A DNA stretch of 64,000 nucleotides from Pseudomonas sp. R5-89-07 (GTDB lineage: Bacteria; Pseudomonadota; Gammaproteobacteria; Pseudomonadales; Pseudomonadaceae), in assembly GCF_003851685.1 (NCBI RefSeq), contig NZ_CP027727.1, positions 4,588,001 to 4,652,000 of the forward strand, in the 5' to 3' direction. Position 1 is the stretch's first letter; the number at the start of each line of letters is the position of its first letter. The notes under the pieces are model-generated. The model was not told the origin of the DNA, did no database searches, and saw nothing but the letters and a program-made list of their open reading frames with translations. Position numbers and translations under genes: made by a program. This document shows positions 25,786 to 34,254 of this stretch, piece by piece.

Positions 25786-26523
25786 GTGGATGGAATCCGC
25801 GTACTCCTCACCGGCGCCTGCGGCAGAATCGGCAAGACCTTTTTCGAGGCGTCGAAAGACCGCTATCGCTTTACCCTCACCGACCGCATCGCGCCGGATT
25901 TCGAGCTGGATGAACACCGCTTCATACGCGCCGATCTCAGCGACAAATCCAGCCTTGCCGCGCTGCTCGAAGGCATCGATGTGATCGTGCACCTATCGGG
26001 TATCCCCGACCCCGAGGCGACGTTCGACGAACTGCTGCCCAATAATATCCTCGCCACCACCTACCTGTTCGAAGCCGCTGTGGCTGCCGGCGTGCAGCGC
26101 CTGGTCTACGCCAGCAGCGCGCAAGCCATCGAAGGCTACCCGGTGGACAGCCAGATAACGCCTGGCATGCCCGTGCTACCGGCCAATCTGTATGGCGTGA
26201 GCAAATGCTACGGCGAGGCGCTGTGCGGTTATTACGCCGCCAGGACGCCGCTGTCGACTATCGCCCTGCGCATCGGCGCCTTCGAATCGGCTCAAAGCCA
26301 CGGCTTGCGCAATGCCCGTGACCTCAGCGCCTGGCTCAGCCCCCGTGATGCCGTGCAACTGCTGCAGCGCGCGGTAGAGACCGAAGGTGTGAAACACTTG
26401 ATCGCCCATGGCATCTCCAATAACCGTTTCAAGCGGCTGGACCTGAGCGAAACCACGCGTGTGCTGGGCTATCATCCCGTGGATGATGCGTTCCAGACCT
26501 TTGAAATCCCCATTACCGACTGA
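25786..26523 (+). CDS. NAD-dependent epimerase/dehydratase, uronate-dehydrogenase-like
   Basis: A 245-residue extended SDR. VLLTGACGRIGKTFFEA is the nucleotide-binding glycine motif, DLSDKSSLAALLEGIDVIVHLSG follows, and the catalytic YxxxK is in LYGVSKCYGEAL. GACGRIG and HLSGIPDPEATFDELLPNNI are typical of uronate dehydrogenases, which oxidise galacturonate or glucuronate; this specificity is inference. I place the start at the GTG at 25786, eight bases after AAGGA; an in-frame ATG at 25756 would overlap the GST gene and lacks a binding site. An MFS gene follows 11 bp later. Confidence 0.82.
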   Translation: MDGIRVLLTGACGRIGKTFFEASKDRYRFTLTDRIAPDFELDEHRFIRADLSDKSSLAALLEGIDVIVHLSGIPDPEATFDELLPNNILATTYLFEAAVAAGVQRLVYASSAQAIEGYPVDSQITPGMPVLPANLYGVSKCYGEALCGYYAARTPLSTIALRIGAFESAQSHGLRNARDLSAWLSPRDAVQLLQRAVETEGVKHLIAHGISNNRFKRLDLSETTRVLGYHPVDDAFQTFEIPITD

Positions 26524-26534
26524 GTTCTCCGGCC

Positions 26535-27944
26535 ATGCCCTCATTCTCTGCCGCAGACGGCATCGACCCGACCCGCGCCGCCCACATCAGCGCACGTATC
26601 GACCGCCTGCCCGCCGTCGCCAGCATCTGGCGCCTGGTGGCATTGCTGTCGATCGGCGGTTTTTTCGAGCTGTATGACCTGTTCCAGACGGCCTACATCA
26701 GCCCTGGCCTGATCAGCGACGGGATCTTTCACACGGGCAGCGAGGGCGTGTTCGGTTTTTCCGACCAGGCCGCATTCGCCTCGGCCACCTTCCTCGGCCT
26801 GTTTCTCGGCGCCAGCCTGCTCAGCCCCATCGCTGACCGTTTCGGGCGTCGGGCAATCTTCACTTTTGCGTTGATCTGGTACACCGTCGCCACCGTGTTG
26901 ATGGGCATTCAGACATCCGCGCTGGGCATTATCTGCATGCGTTTTCTGGTGGGCATCGGGCTGGGTATCGAACTGGTGACGATCGACGCCTATCTGTCGG
27001 AACTGGTGCCCAAGCGCATGCGCAGTTCGGCGTTCGCCTTTGCGTTCTTCATCCAGTTTCTGTCGGTGCCGGCAGTGGCGCTGATGTCATGGTGGCTGGT
27101 GCCCCAGGCGCCGTTGGGGATTTCCGGTTGGCGCTGGGTGGTGCTCAGCAGTGCGGTGTTTGCGCTGTTTATCTGGCAACTGCGCAAGCGCCTGCCGGAG
27201 TCGCCGCGCTGGCTCGCCCAGAAAGGTCGTTTCGAAGCAGCCGGCACGATCCTGGATCGCCTGGAAGCACGCTGCCTGAAGGATCACGGAAAGCCGCTGG
27301 ACGAACCGCAACCCGAGGCTGTCAGCGTGCAGGGCAGCGGCCGGTTTGCCGATATCTGGCAACCGCCCTACCGGCGCCGCGCCTTGATGCTGATTGTGTT
27401 CCACGTGTTCCAGGCCATCGGTTTCTTCGGCTTTGGCAACTGGCTGCCGGCCTTGCTCTCGGGCCAGGGTGTCAGCGTGACCCATAGCCTGCTCTACGCG
27501 TTCATAATCACCCTCGCCTATCCGCTGGGCCCGTTGCTGTTCGTGAAGGTCGCCAACCGTTTTGAAAACAAATGGCAGATCGTCGGCTCGGCCATGGGTG
27601 CGGTGATCTTCGGCAGCCTGTTCGCCCTGCAAACCACGGCGCTGGGGCTGATTTTCTGCGGGGTGATGATCACCTTCTGCAATGCCTGGCTGAGCTTCAG
27701 TTATCACTCGTATCAGAGCGAATTGTTCCCCACCAATATCCGTGCGCGGGCGGTGGGGTTCTGCTACTCGTTCAGCCGCCTGTCTACGGTGTTCAGTAGC
27801 CTGCTGATCGGATTTATCCTCGAACACCTGGGCACGCCGGGCGTGCTGGCGTTCATCGCCAGCAGCATGTTGATTGTGATGATCACCATCAGTTGGTTCG
27901 GGCCACGAACGCGCAACCTGGCGCTGGAGAACATCGCTCACTGA
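26535..27944 (+). CDS. MFS transporter, sugar/organic acid porter type
   Basis: A 469-residue permease with 12 predicted helices. The A-motif loop between helices 2 and 3 reads SPIADRFGRRAIF, and RLPESPRWLAQKGRFEAA after helix 6 is the sugar/organic-acid porter signature. FPTNIRARAVGFCYSFSRL precedes helix 11. It lies 11 bp after the uronate-dehydrogenase-like gene, so the pair probably imports and oxidises the same carbohydrate or acid. Exact substrate unknown. Confidence 0.88.
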   Translation: MPSFSAADGIDPTRAAHISARIDRLPAVASIWRLVALLSIGGFFELYDLFQTAYISPGLISDGIFHTGSEGVFGFSDQAAFASATFLGLFLGASLLSPIADRFGRRAIFTFALIWYTVATVLMGIQTSALGIICMRFLVGIGLGIELVTIDAYLSELVPKRMRSSAFAFAFFIQFLSVPAVALMSWWLVPQAPLGISGWRWVVLSSAVFALFIWQLRKRLPESPRWLAQKGRFEAAGTILDRLEARCLKDHGKPLDEPQPEAVSVQGSGRFADIWQPPYRRRALMLIVFHVFQAIGFFGFGNWLPALLSGQGVSVTHSLLYAFIITLAYPLGPLLFVKVANRFENKWQIVGSAMGAVIFGSLFALQTTALGLIFCGVMITFCNAWLSFSYHSYQSELFPTNIRARAVGFCYSFSRLSTVFSSLLIGFILEHLGTPGVLAFIASSMLIVMITISWFGPRTRNLALENIAH

Positions 27945-28077
27945 CGGCAACGGTTGGCCGTCGACGGGACATTATTTGCCGCAACGGCGACTTCCACCCC
28001 AATCAAACCGGGCATGTCATGCCCGGCATGCTAATTGCTCCAGCTGTCACACCGAACATTCTCCCAGGTGACCGATC

Positions 28078-28548
28078 ATGCTGGTTAACAACGACACCCA
28101 AGCCGCGTCGACCGTCCAACAGCTCAAGCGCTCCGACATGGACCCGGCCAACGCCGCCGCCAGCGCGCTGTACAGCGGCGCCCTGCAAGCCGCGCAGCAA
28201 AGTGTGACGGTGCCGGCCGCCCAGAAGGACTTGGACAAGGCGAGCGATCGCATCGATGAAGCCTTCGCCAAAACCCGTGTGCAACTGCAGGCCTCGGCGT
28301 CGACCTCCGGGGCGCGGGCTGAACTGACCGAGTACATGAGCAAATCGCCTGCCGAGCGCATCCGCGAACAGTTGCTCAAGGAGCAGGGGTTGACCGAGGA
28401 GCAAGTGCAGGCCCTGCCGCAGCAACAGCAGGACGCGATTGCCAAGCAAGTGGCGGAGCGCCTGAAGGAACAGCAACAGCAGCAGGTGGCGGCCAAAACG
28501 GCCGCTCCCCAGGCTGAGGCGATAAAGGAAACCCTGGCTGCGATCTAA
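28078..28548 (+). CDS. Conserved hypothetical, Ala/Gln-rich helical protein
   Basis: A 156-residue protein I do not recognise functionally. It has no signal peptide or membrane helix. The N-terminal half is Ala-rich and amphipathic, and the centre has MSKSPAERIREQLLKEQGLTEEQV, which looks like a short helical domain. The C-terminal third is a coiled-coil-like run of Lys, Glu and Gln. A ribosome binding site is seen as CCCAGGTGACC. A small perfect hairpin (CCGGGCAT-GTC-ATGCCCGG, 28008-28026) precedes it and a REP-like hairpin follows. Confidence 0.7.
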   Translation: MLVNNDTQAASTVQQLKRSDMDPANAAASALYSGALQAAQQSVTVPAAQKDLDKASDRIDEAFAKTRVQLQASASTSGARAELTEYMSKSPAERIREQLLKEQGLTEEQVQALPQQQQDAIAKQVAERLKEQQQQQVAAKTAAPQAEAIKETLAAI

Positions 28549-28564
28549 GCCAAACCGCGAAGCC

Positions 28565-28596
28565 AATGTGGGCGCTGGCTTGCCTGCGCCCACATT
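28565..28596. terminator. Hairpin between convergent genes (REP-derived)
   Basis: AATGTGGGCGC (28565-28575) and GCGCCCACATT (28586-28596) form a perfect 11-bp stem over a 10-base loop in the 51-bp gap between the convergent hypothetical and chemoreceptor genes. No T-tract is present. Confidence 0.6.
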
Positions 28597-28599
28597 GCG

Positions 28600-29919
28600 C
28601 TACTGCAGTTGCAACGTTGAATTGAACTGACTGATCGCATCCACCACATGCCGCGAGCCTTCCTGAATCTCCAGGATCACCTGCCCTGCTTCGTTCGCCA
28701 GTTCCACCCCCAGCCCCGTGCGGCTCAAGCTCGACTGCATGCTCGACACCGCGCTCAGCGACAGGTCGTGGTTCTTGCGCACCACGTCGACAATTTCCAC
28801 CGTGGCCTGGCTGGTGCGCGCCGCAAGGCTGCGCACTTCATCGGCCACCACCGCAAAGCCACGCCCATGCTCACCGGCCCGCGCCGCTTCAATCGCGGCG
28901 TTGAGCGCAAGCAGATTGGTCTGCTCGGCAATGCCGCGGATGGTCTGCACGATGGTGCCGATAATGTCCGATTGCTTGCTCACTGCATCAATACTTTGCG
29001 CGGCCTGGTTCAGATCATCGGACATGGCCTGGATGGTCTGCACCGTTTGCTGCACCACCTGCGAGCCCTTGCGCGCGCAGGCGTCGTTTTGTACCGAGGT
29101 GGCGTGAGCCGAGTCGGCGGCGCTGCGCAACGTGGTGACCTGCTCGGTGATGTCGCTGGCGAACTTCACCACTTTGTACAAGCGCCCATTGGTATCGAAG
29201 ATCGGGTTGTAAGAGGCTTCCAGAAACAGGGTCTTGCCGTACTTGTCTTTGCGTTCGAAGCGATGCGAGTGATATTCGCCGCGATTGAGCGAGGCCCAGA
29301 ACGCCTTGTACGCGGGCGACTCCACGTCGCTGCGATGGCAAAACAGGCTATGGTGCTGGCCGATGATCTCCTCGCGTGAATACTTCACGGTGCGCAGGAA
29401 GTTGTCGTTGGCATTGAGGATCTGGCCTTGCGGGGTGAATTCGATCACCGCCATGGAACGCCCGATCGCGTCAATCAGGCTTTGATTCTCGTGTTCATGG
29501 TGGACGCGCGCAGAGATATCCGACGCGACCTTGATCACACTGTGCACCTGCTCATCGCTGTCGAGTACCGGCATATAGCTGGCTTCCAGCCAGACTTCCT
29601 CGCCGCGCTTGTTAAGGCGCATGAACGTGCCACTGAGCGCCTCGCCGTGCGCCAGGTCGCGCCACAATTTGCCGTAGGCCTCGGTGTGGGTATAGGCCTC
29701 GTCGCAAAACAGGCGGTGATGCTTGCCACGTATCTCCTCGACGCTGTAACCCATGGTTTTGCAGAAATTGTCGTTGGCGTCGAGGATCACGCCATGGCTG
29801 TCGAACTCAATCATTGCCATGGAACGGCTGATGGCGGCGAGCTTGGCGTTGGATTCGGTGAGGGCCGAGGAAAAACGTTCGATTTGTTGCAGGTCGGATT
29901 TGTGGTGGAGATTGAACAT
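28600..29919 (-). CDS. Cytoplasmic double-PAS chemoreceptor, BdlA-like
   Basis: A 439-residue soluble methyl-accepting protein without membrane helices. Two similar PAS domains, about 25-140 ([26 protein letters not shown]) and 145-260 ([26 protein letters not shown]), precede a signalling domain with the conserved tip [29 protein letters not shown]. The layout equals BdlA of P. aeruginosa, which links redox or c-di-GMP state to biofilm dispersion; equivalence of role is inference. The ATG at 29919 is chosen; the frame extends to 29964. Its last 30 residues match the receptor fragment at the start of this window. Confidence 0.88.
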   Translation of the reverse strand: MFNLHHKSDLQQIERFSSALTESNAKLAAISRSMAMIEFDSHGVILDANDNFCKTMGYSVEEIRGKHHRLFCDEAYTHTEAYGKLWRDLAHGEALSGTFMRLNKRGEEVWLEASYMPVLDSDEQVHSVIKVASDISARVHHEHENQSLIDAIGRSMAVIEFTPQGQILNANDNFLRTVKYSREEIIGQHHSLFCHRSDVESPAYKAFWASLNRGEYHSHRFERKDKYGKTLFLEASYNPIFDTNGRLYKVVKFASDITEQVTTLRSAADSAHATSVQNDACARKGSQVVQQTVQTIQAMSDDLNQAAQSIDAVSKQSDIIGTIVQTIRGIAEQTNLLALNAAIEAARAGEHGRGFAVVADEVRSLAARTSQATVEIVDVVRKNHDLSLSAVSSMQSSLSRTGLGVELANEAGQVILEIQEGSRHVVDAISQFNSTLQLQ

Positions 29920-30085
29920 GGTCAGATCACCCTTGGGTCCCGGCGCCGGGACGGCGCATTCCATTCTTCAACTGCATGCTGCTGGCAAACTTTCATGGGC
30001 ACATAACCCTTCGAATGCTTTGTACGCCAAGCATCGTTAACGGTTCTGGGTGAGCATAGACAGGGCTTGGCGCTATGCAAGGCCA

Positions 30086-30946
30086 CTACTCAGCCAGCAT
30101 TGCCAACAAAGCGCGGGCTGCGGCGCAAGGCGCTCGAGCAGGCGAGCCGACCAAGGCGAACTCGCGGTGTATCGGCACGCTCAAGGGCAGCACATGCAAG
30201 CCCTGGCGCTGGACCGGCAAGGTCATTTCCGGCACCAGGGTCACGCCGACACCTTCGCGCACCAGGCTGAAAGCACTGCTCCACTCACGCACTTGCACGC
30301 GCACATCGCGCAGCACCAGCCCGGCGTCGACACCCAGACTGCGGGCGTTGACGGTGCAGCCGCCGGTGGCTAGCACGAAGGGCTGCTCCAGCAACTGCGC
30401 AAGGGTCACCGTGGCCTGCTGCGCCAACTCATGCCGGGCCGGGACCACCGCCAGCCAAGTGTCCCGTCCCAGTAGCGTGGCGTTACGCTCGGTTCCGGGA
30501 TTGAGCACCACGCCCAGGTCGATAAGGTCGGCGTCGAGCAAGGCATTCACTTCGTTGTCAGTGACTTCAAGGGTGGTGACCGCAATGCCCGGATACAGCT
30601 GCGCAAACCGCTGCAGCCTGGGGCTCAGAAACTTCGCCAGAACCTGGGGGAAACAGGCGATGCGCAGGCTCCCACGCAGCGCGGGCCTGGCTTCCTCCAC
30701 GCGGCAGCGTATCGCCTGCAAGGCGCCGAGCATCACCCGTGCCTGTTCGAGCACACTCACGCCCAAGGCGGTGGGCAAGGTCCTGCGCGGCTCGCGCGTG
30801 AATAGTTGTGCCCCCAGCGTGGCCTCCATGGACGCCATGGCCTGGCTGGCGGCGGACTGGGTCATGCCCACCCGCTCGGCAGCGGCGGTGATGCTGCCGT
30901 GATCGGCCACCGTCACCAGCAAACGCCAATGCATCAGGTTCATCAT
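30086..30946 (-). CDS. LysR-family regulator
   Basis: A 286-residue LysR protein. The DNA-binding part reads MHWRLLVTVADHGSITAAAERVGMTQSAASQAMASMEATLG. The effector domain includes GSLRIACFPQVLAKFLSPRL, ALLDADLIDLGVVLNPG and EGVGVTLVPEMT. It is divergent from a beta-class GST gene across 96 bp and probably regulates it. GTGAG and CTCAC half sites occur in that gap (30967-30971 and 30991-30995). Confidence 0.87.
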   Translation of the reverse strand: MMNLMHWRLLVTVADHGSITAAAERVGMTQSAASQAMASMEATLGAQLFTREPRRTLPTALGVSVLEQARVMLGALQAIRCRVEEARPALRGSLRIACFPQVLAKFLSPRLQRFAQLYPGIAVTTLEVTDNEVNALLDADLIDLGVVLNPGTERNATLLGRDTWLAVVPARHELAQQATVTLAQLLEQPFVLATGGCTVNARSLGVDAGLVLRDVRVQVREWSSAFSLVREGVGVTLVPEMTLPVQRQGLHVLPLSVPIHREFALVGSPARAPCAAARALLAMLAE

Positions 30947-31042
30947 GGCAGTAGCTGTCCTTATGGGTGAGGTATGAAGGATTAATTTTACTCACGGTGT
31001 CACGCCCGCGAGACTGGCGCAAATCCTACACAGAGGCCCTGC

Positions 31043-31645
31043 ATGAAACTGTACTTTTCGCCCAATGCCTGCTCGCTCGCCCCCCATATCGTCCTGCGGG
31101 AGTTGGCCCTGCCCTTCGACCTGGTACGCGTGGACAACCAGGCCAAGATTACGGCCGACGGCGCGGACTTCCTGCAGATCAACCCCAAGGGCTACGTGGC
31201 GGCACTGCAACTGGACAACGGCCAGGTGCTGACCGAAGCCAGCGCGATCCTGCAATACCTCGCCGACCTGCAACCCAATTCCGGTCTGGCCCCGGCCAAC
31301 GGCAGCTGGGAGCGCGTGCGCTTGCAGGAATGGCTGAATTTCATCGCCAGCGAAGTGCATGGCGGGCTGGCCGTGTTTTTCAACCCTGCGATACAGGGCG
31401 AGGTGCGAGCGATGTTCCAGGCCACGTTGTTCAAACGTTTTGCGGTGCTGGTGCGCACGCTGGAGCGGCAGGACTACCTGCTGGGCGCGCAGTATTCGGT
31501 GGCGGATGCGTATCTGTACGTGGTGCTGCGCTGGGCGGCGGTTCATGCGATCGAGCTGGCGCAGTGGCCAGCGTTGGCGGCGTTTGAGCAACGGGTGGGC
31601 GAGCGGCCCGCCGTCATTGCGGCCCTGGCAGCGGAAAACCCATGA
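31043..31645 (+). CDS. gstA: Beta-class glutathione S-transferase
   Basis: A 200-residue GST starting MKLYFSPNACSLAPHIVLREL; Cys10 in SPNACS is the diagnostic active-site cysteine of bacterial beta-class GSTs. NPKGYVAALQLDNGQVLTEASAILQYLADL supplies the cis-Pro-like and Glu-Ala/Ser glutathione motifs, and YLLGAQYSVADAYLYVVLRW is the C-terminal capping box. It probably detoxifies electrophiles or handles peroxides. It is divergent from a LysR regulator. Confidence 0.9.
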   Translation: MKLYFSPNACSLAPHIVLRELALPFDLVRVDNQAKITADGADFLQINPKGYVAALQLDNGQVLTEASAILQYLADLQPNSGLAPANGSWERVRLQEWLNFIASEVHGGLAVFFNPAIQGEVRAMFQATLFKRFAVLVRTLERQDYLLGAQYSVADAYLYVVLRWAAVHAIELAQWPALAAFEQRVGERPAVIAALAAENP

Positions 31646-31665
31646 GCGAGCCGCTAATCAAGCGC

Positions 31666-31690
31666 TGGCGAGGGAGCGGCTCCCTCGCCA
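31666..31690. repeat. Near-perfect 25-bp palindrome between convergent genes
   Basis: TGGCGAGGGAGC (31666-31677) and GCTCCCTCGCCA (31679-31690) are exact inverted repeats with a single base between them. The sequence resembles one REP family core (GGCGAGGGAGC) collapsed to one arm. It separates the GST gene from the convergent SsuA-like gene. Confidence 0.75.
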
Positions 31691-31696
31691 CAGGGC

Positions 31697-32623
31697 TTAT
31701 GGCCCCTTGAACACAACTTGCTGCACATCGATCTTTTTCGGGATCAAGCCGTTGGCGAAAAACAGGTCGGCGGTGCGTTGCTGAGTGGCGACGTCGCTCG
31801 CCTGCAGCGGCCGTATCGGCTCGGGCGAGCGGTGCTCGAAGTAGCGCTTGACCACGGCCGGTTGCAGGCCCAGGGTCTTGGCCATCAGCGCGATGCTGTC
31901 TTCGGGTTGGTCGAGCGACAGACGCTGCGCTTTGGCGAGGGTTTGCAGAATGGTGGCAATCGCCTGGGGGTTTTGCCTGGCAAATGCGCTGCTGGCCACA
32001 AAGAAACTGCCGGCCGGATTGAGGCCTTCGCCGGTGCCCAGCACGCGCGCGGCACCGTCGACCACGGCGGCCGAGTAGTACGGGTCCCATATCACCCAGG
32101 CGTCCACCTTGCCTTGCTCGAACGCGGCGCGCCCGTCGGATGGCGACAGGTACACCACGTTCACGTCCTTCCACTGCAAGCCGGCACGCAACAGGCTCTT
32201 GAGGAATAGATTGTGCGAACTGGAGCCCTTGAGCAGCGCCACGCGCTTGCCCTTGAGCTCAGCCACGCTCTGGATCGTACTGGTTTGAGGCACAAGGACG
32301 GCTTCGTTCTTGCCCTCATTGGGCTCGACGGCGATGTATTGCAGCTCGATACCCGCGGCCTGGGCGAAAATGGGCGGGATGTCGCCGATATTGCCGATGT
32401 CCAGGCTGCCGGCGTTGAGCGCCTCGATCAGCGGCGGGCCGCCGAGGAATTCGGTCCACTGCACCTGGGTGCCGGGCAGCGCCGCTTCGAAGAGCTTGTG
32501 CTCACGGGCAAGCACCATGCTCACCGAGCTTTTCTGATAGCCGATGCGCAGCGTGGCGGGGTCGGCGGCCAGTGCGTTTGCGGCGACCAGCGAAAGTATG
32601 GCGACGGCAATTATCTTCAGCAT
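31697..32623 (-). CDS. Aliphatic sulfonate-type ABC solute-binding protein (SsuA-like)
   Basis: A 308-residue periplasmic binding protein. The signal peptide is MLKIIAVAILSLVAANALA|AD. The mature part has the SsuA/NMT1 pattern: LRIGYQKSSVSMVLARE, EFLGGPPLIEALNAGSLDIGNIGDIPPIFAQAAG, GKRVALLKGSSSHNLFLKSL and VDAWVIWDPYYSAAV. Sulfonates or taurine are the usual ligands of the family. Its ATG overlaps the stop of the ProX-like gene (TGATG), so it is co-translated. No ATPase or permease gene adjoins it, so it must use components encoded elsewhere. Confidence 0.88.
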   Translation of the reverse strand: MLKIIAVAILSLVAANALAADPATLRIGYQKSSVSMVLAREHKLFEAALPGTQVQWTEFLGGPPLIEALNAGSLDIGNIGDIPPIFAQAAGIELQYIAVEPNEGKNEAVLVPQTSTIQSVAELKGKRVALLKGSSSHNLFLKSLLRAGLQWKDVNVVYLSPSDGRAAFEQGKVDAWVIWDPYYSAAVVDGAARVLGTGEGLNPAGSFFVASSAFARQNPQAIATILQTLAKAQRLSLDQPEDSIALMAKTLGLQPAVVKRYFEHRSPEPIRPLQASDVATQQRTADLFFANGLIPKKIDVQQVVFKGP

Positions 32624-33636
32624 CAGAGCGCTCCCTTGACCTTGGCGGCGATGTCCGTCGGCAGCCATGGCTGCCAGACCTGCGGTTGTTCCTTGAGGAA
32701 TGCCAGCGCCACTTGGCGCGGTGGCAGGCGCTTCTCGCTCATTTGCGCCAGCGTGCTGTTGAGCAGGTCAATCGGCAGGTCCACTTTTTCAAAGAATGTC
32801 ACCAGTTGGGGATACTGCGCCTTGAACGGCGCCGACACGCCAATCGCCAAATGCGCCGGTAACGAACGCGTGCCGATCGGATGGGGGTTGTTGGCGTCCG
32901 CCAGGGTTTTCCAGGCTTCGGCGTTGAACGCTGGCTCCTCCAATTTGACCAGTTTGAACCGCCCCAGCAGCGGCGTGGGCGACCAGTAGTAGAACAGCAC
33001 CGGCTTGCCGCGACGGATCGACGACGCCACCTCGGCGTCCAAGGCAGCACCTGAGCCGGTGCGGAAGTTGACGAAGCTGTCGGTCAGCCCATACGCCTTG
33101 AGCTTCTGGCTGTTGACGATCTCCGAGGTCCAGCCGGTGGGGCTGTTGAGAAAGCGTCCACGGCTTGGGTCTTCCGGGTCGCGGAACACATCCTTGTAGC
33201 GCGCCAGGTCGGCCACCGATTTGAGGTCCGGCGCCAGAGGCTTGATGCCGCGCTCGGCATCACCCTTGATCACATATTCCGGCACCCACCAGCCTTCGGT
33301 GGCGCCCTTGACGATGTCACCCAGGCCGAACACTTTGCCTTCGCCTTCGGCCTTGACCCACGCCGGACTGCGCCCGGCCCATTCCTCGCCGATCACCTGG
33401 ATATCATCCTTGGCCAGGGCCGCTTCCAGGCTCACGGTGCTGCCGGGCAGCGTGTCGGTCGGCAAGCCGTAGCCTTTCTCGACGATCAGGCGCAGCACCT
33501 CGGTGATCAGGCTGCCGCTTTCCCAGGTAATGTCGCCGAAGTGGATCGGTTTAGTCGCCTCGGCCGCTGGCGCGGGTTGGGCCAGCAGGCCTAGGGCCAG
33601 CAGCGAACCGCCGAGCAGGTGTTTGAGTGTTTTCAT
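32623..33636 (-). CDS. Glycine betaine/choline-type ABC solute-binding protein (ProX/OpuAC-like)
   Basis: A 337-residue periplasmic protein. The signal peptide is MKTLKHLLGGSLLALGLLAQPAPA|AE. The OpuAC domain includes IHFGDITWESGSLITEVLRLIVEKGYG, DIQVIGEEWAGRSPAW, FLNSPTGWTSEIVNSQKLKAYGL and PVLFYYWSPTPLLG, where aromatic residues usually cage a quaternary ammonium group. The ATG at 33636 overlaps the sigma factor stop (ATGA, 33633-33636), so its translation is coupled to the sigma gene. No ABC permease or ATPase is present nearby. Confidence 0.87.
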   Translation of the reverse strand: MKTLKHLLGGSLLALGLLAQPAPAAEATKPIHFGDITWESGSLITEVLRLIVEKGYGLPTDTLPGSTVSLEAALAKDDIQVIGEEWAGRSPAWVKAEGEGKVFGLGDIVKGATEGWWVPEYVIKGDAERGIKPLAPDLKSVADLARYKDVFRDPEDPSRGRFLNSPTGWTSEIVNSQKLKAYGLTDSFVNFRTGSGAALDAEVASSIRRGKPVLFYYWSPTPLLGRFKLVKLEEPAFNAEAWKTLADANNPHPIGTRSLPAHLAIGVSAPFKAQYPQLVTFFEKVDLPIDLLNSTLAQMSEKRLPPRQVALAFLKEQPQVWQPWLPTDIAAKVKGAL

Positions 33637-34145
33637 GTAAAGCCTCGTGATGAGTGCAGGCGGCGTAGCGCCTGCGCCGAATAGTCGCTGACCGAGCGCT
33701 GGGAAATGCCCAGCTCGGCGGCTATTTGCGGGTAGGTCAAACCGTTGAGTCGCGAGAGCAAGAAGGTGGCCTTGACCTTGGCGGGCCAGCCGTCGAGCCA
33801 CTGGTCAATGGCCTGCAAGGTTTCCAGCTGCTGGGCCAGCGCTTCGGGGGATGGCGTGCAGCTGGCGTCGTCGTGATCCAGGCCGTTCAGGTAAGCGCGC
33901 TCCAGGTCGCGGCGGCGCCACAGCTGGTACATCAGGCGCTGGGCGATGGTGGTGAGCAAGGCGCGGGGCTGGCGGATCGGCAGTGCATCGGATGAACGCA
34001 AAAGCTGGACGAACGCGTCGGCAGCAATGTCTTCGGCGTGAGCACGGGAATCGAGTTGGCGGTGCAAACGGCTGCACAGCCAGGCGTAGTGACTGTGGAA
34101 CAATCCGCCCACGTAGTCGCGGTGAAAAGTGTCGGCGCCGGACAT
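33633..34145 (-). CDS. FecI-type ECF sigma factor
   Basis: A 170-residue ECF sigma factor. Region 2 reads FHSHYAWLCSRLHRQLDSRAHAEDIAADAFVQLLR, the linker PRALLTTIAQRLMYQLWRRRDLERAYL is typical of the iron-starvation (FecI) group, and region 4 is ATFLLSRLNGLTYPQIAAELGISQRSVSDY. FecI factors normally sit upstream of a FecR anti-sigma gene and a TonB receptor gene; neither is here. Instead the sigma gene is translationally coupled to two solute-binding-protein genes. The ATG at 34145 has a GGAG site. A 60-bp AT-rich strip upstream probably holds its promoter. Confidence 0.85.
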   Translation of the reverse strand: MSGADTFHRDYVGGLFHSHYAWLCSRLHRQLDSRAHAEDIAADAFVQLLRSSDALPIRQPRALLTTIAQRLMYQLWRRRDLERAYLNGLDHDDASCTPSPEALAQQLETLQAIDQWLDGWPAKVKATFLLSRLNGLTYPQIAAELGISQRSVSDYSAQALRRLHSSRGFT

Positions 34146-34254
34146 AGTTGGCTCCATTTGGGTAGGTTGCACGGTATGTCCGGTGTTCCGGTGGAGCGAT
34201 CCTAACAAGCCCTCTTATTCTTTAATAATATTTAAAATTCATCTCTATATAACT

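Noticed and set aside
31697..33636. A complete ABC importer for sulfonate or betaine
   Set aside because: Only the two binding proteins are present; no ATPase or permease gene is found on either strand nearby.
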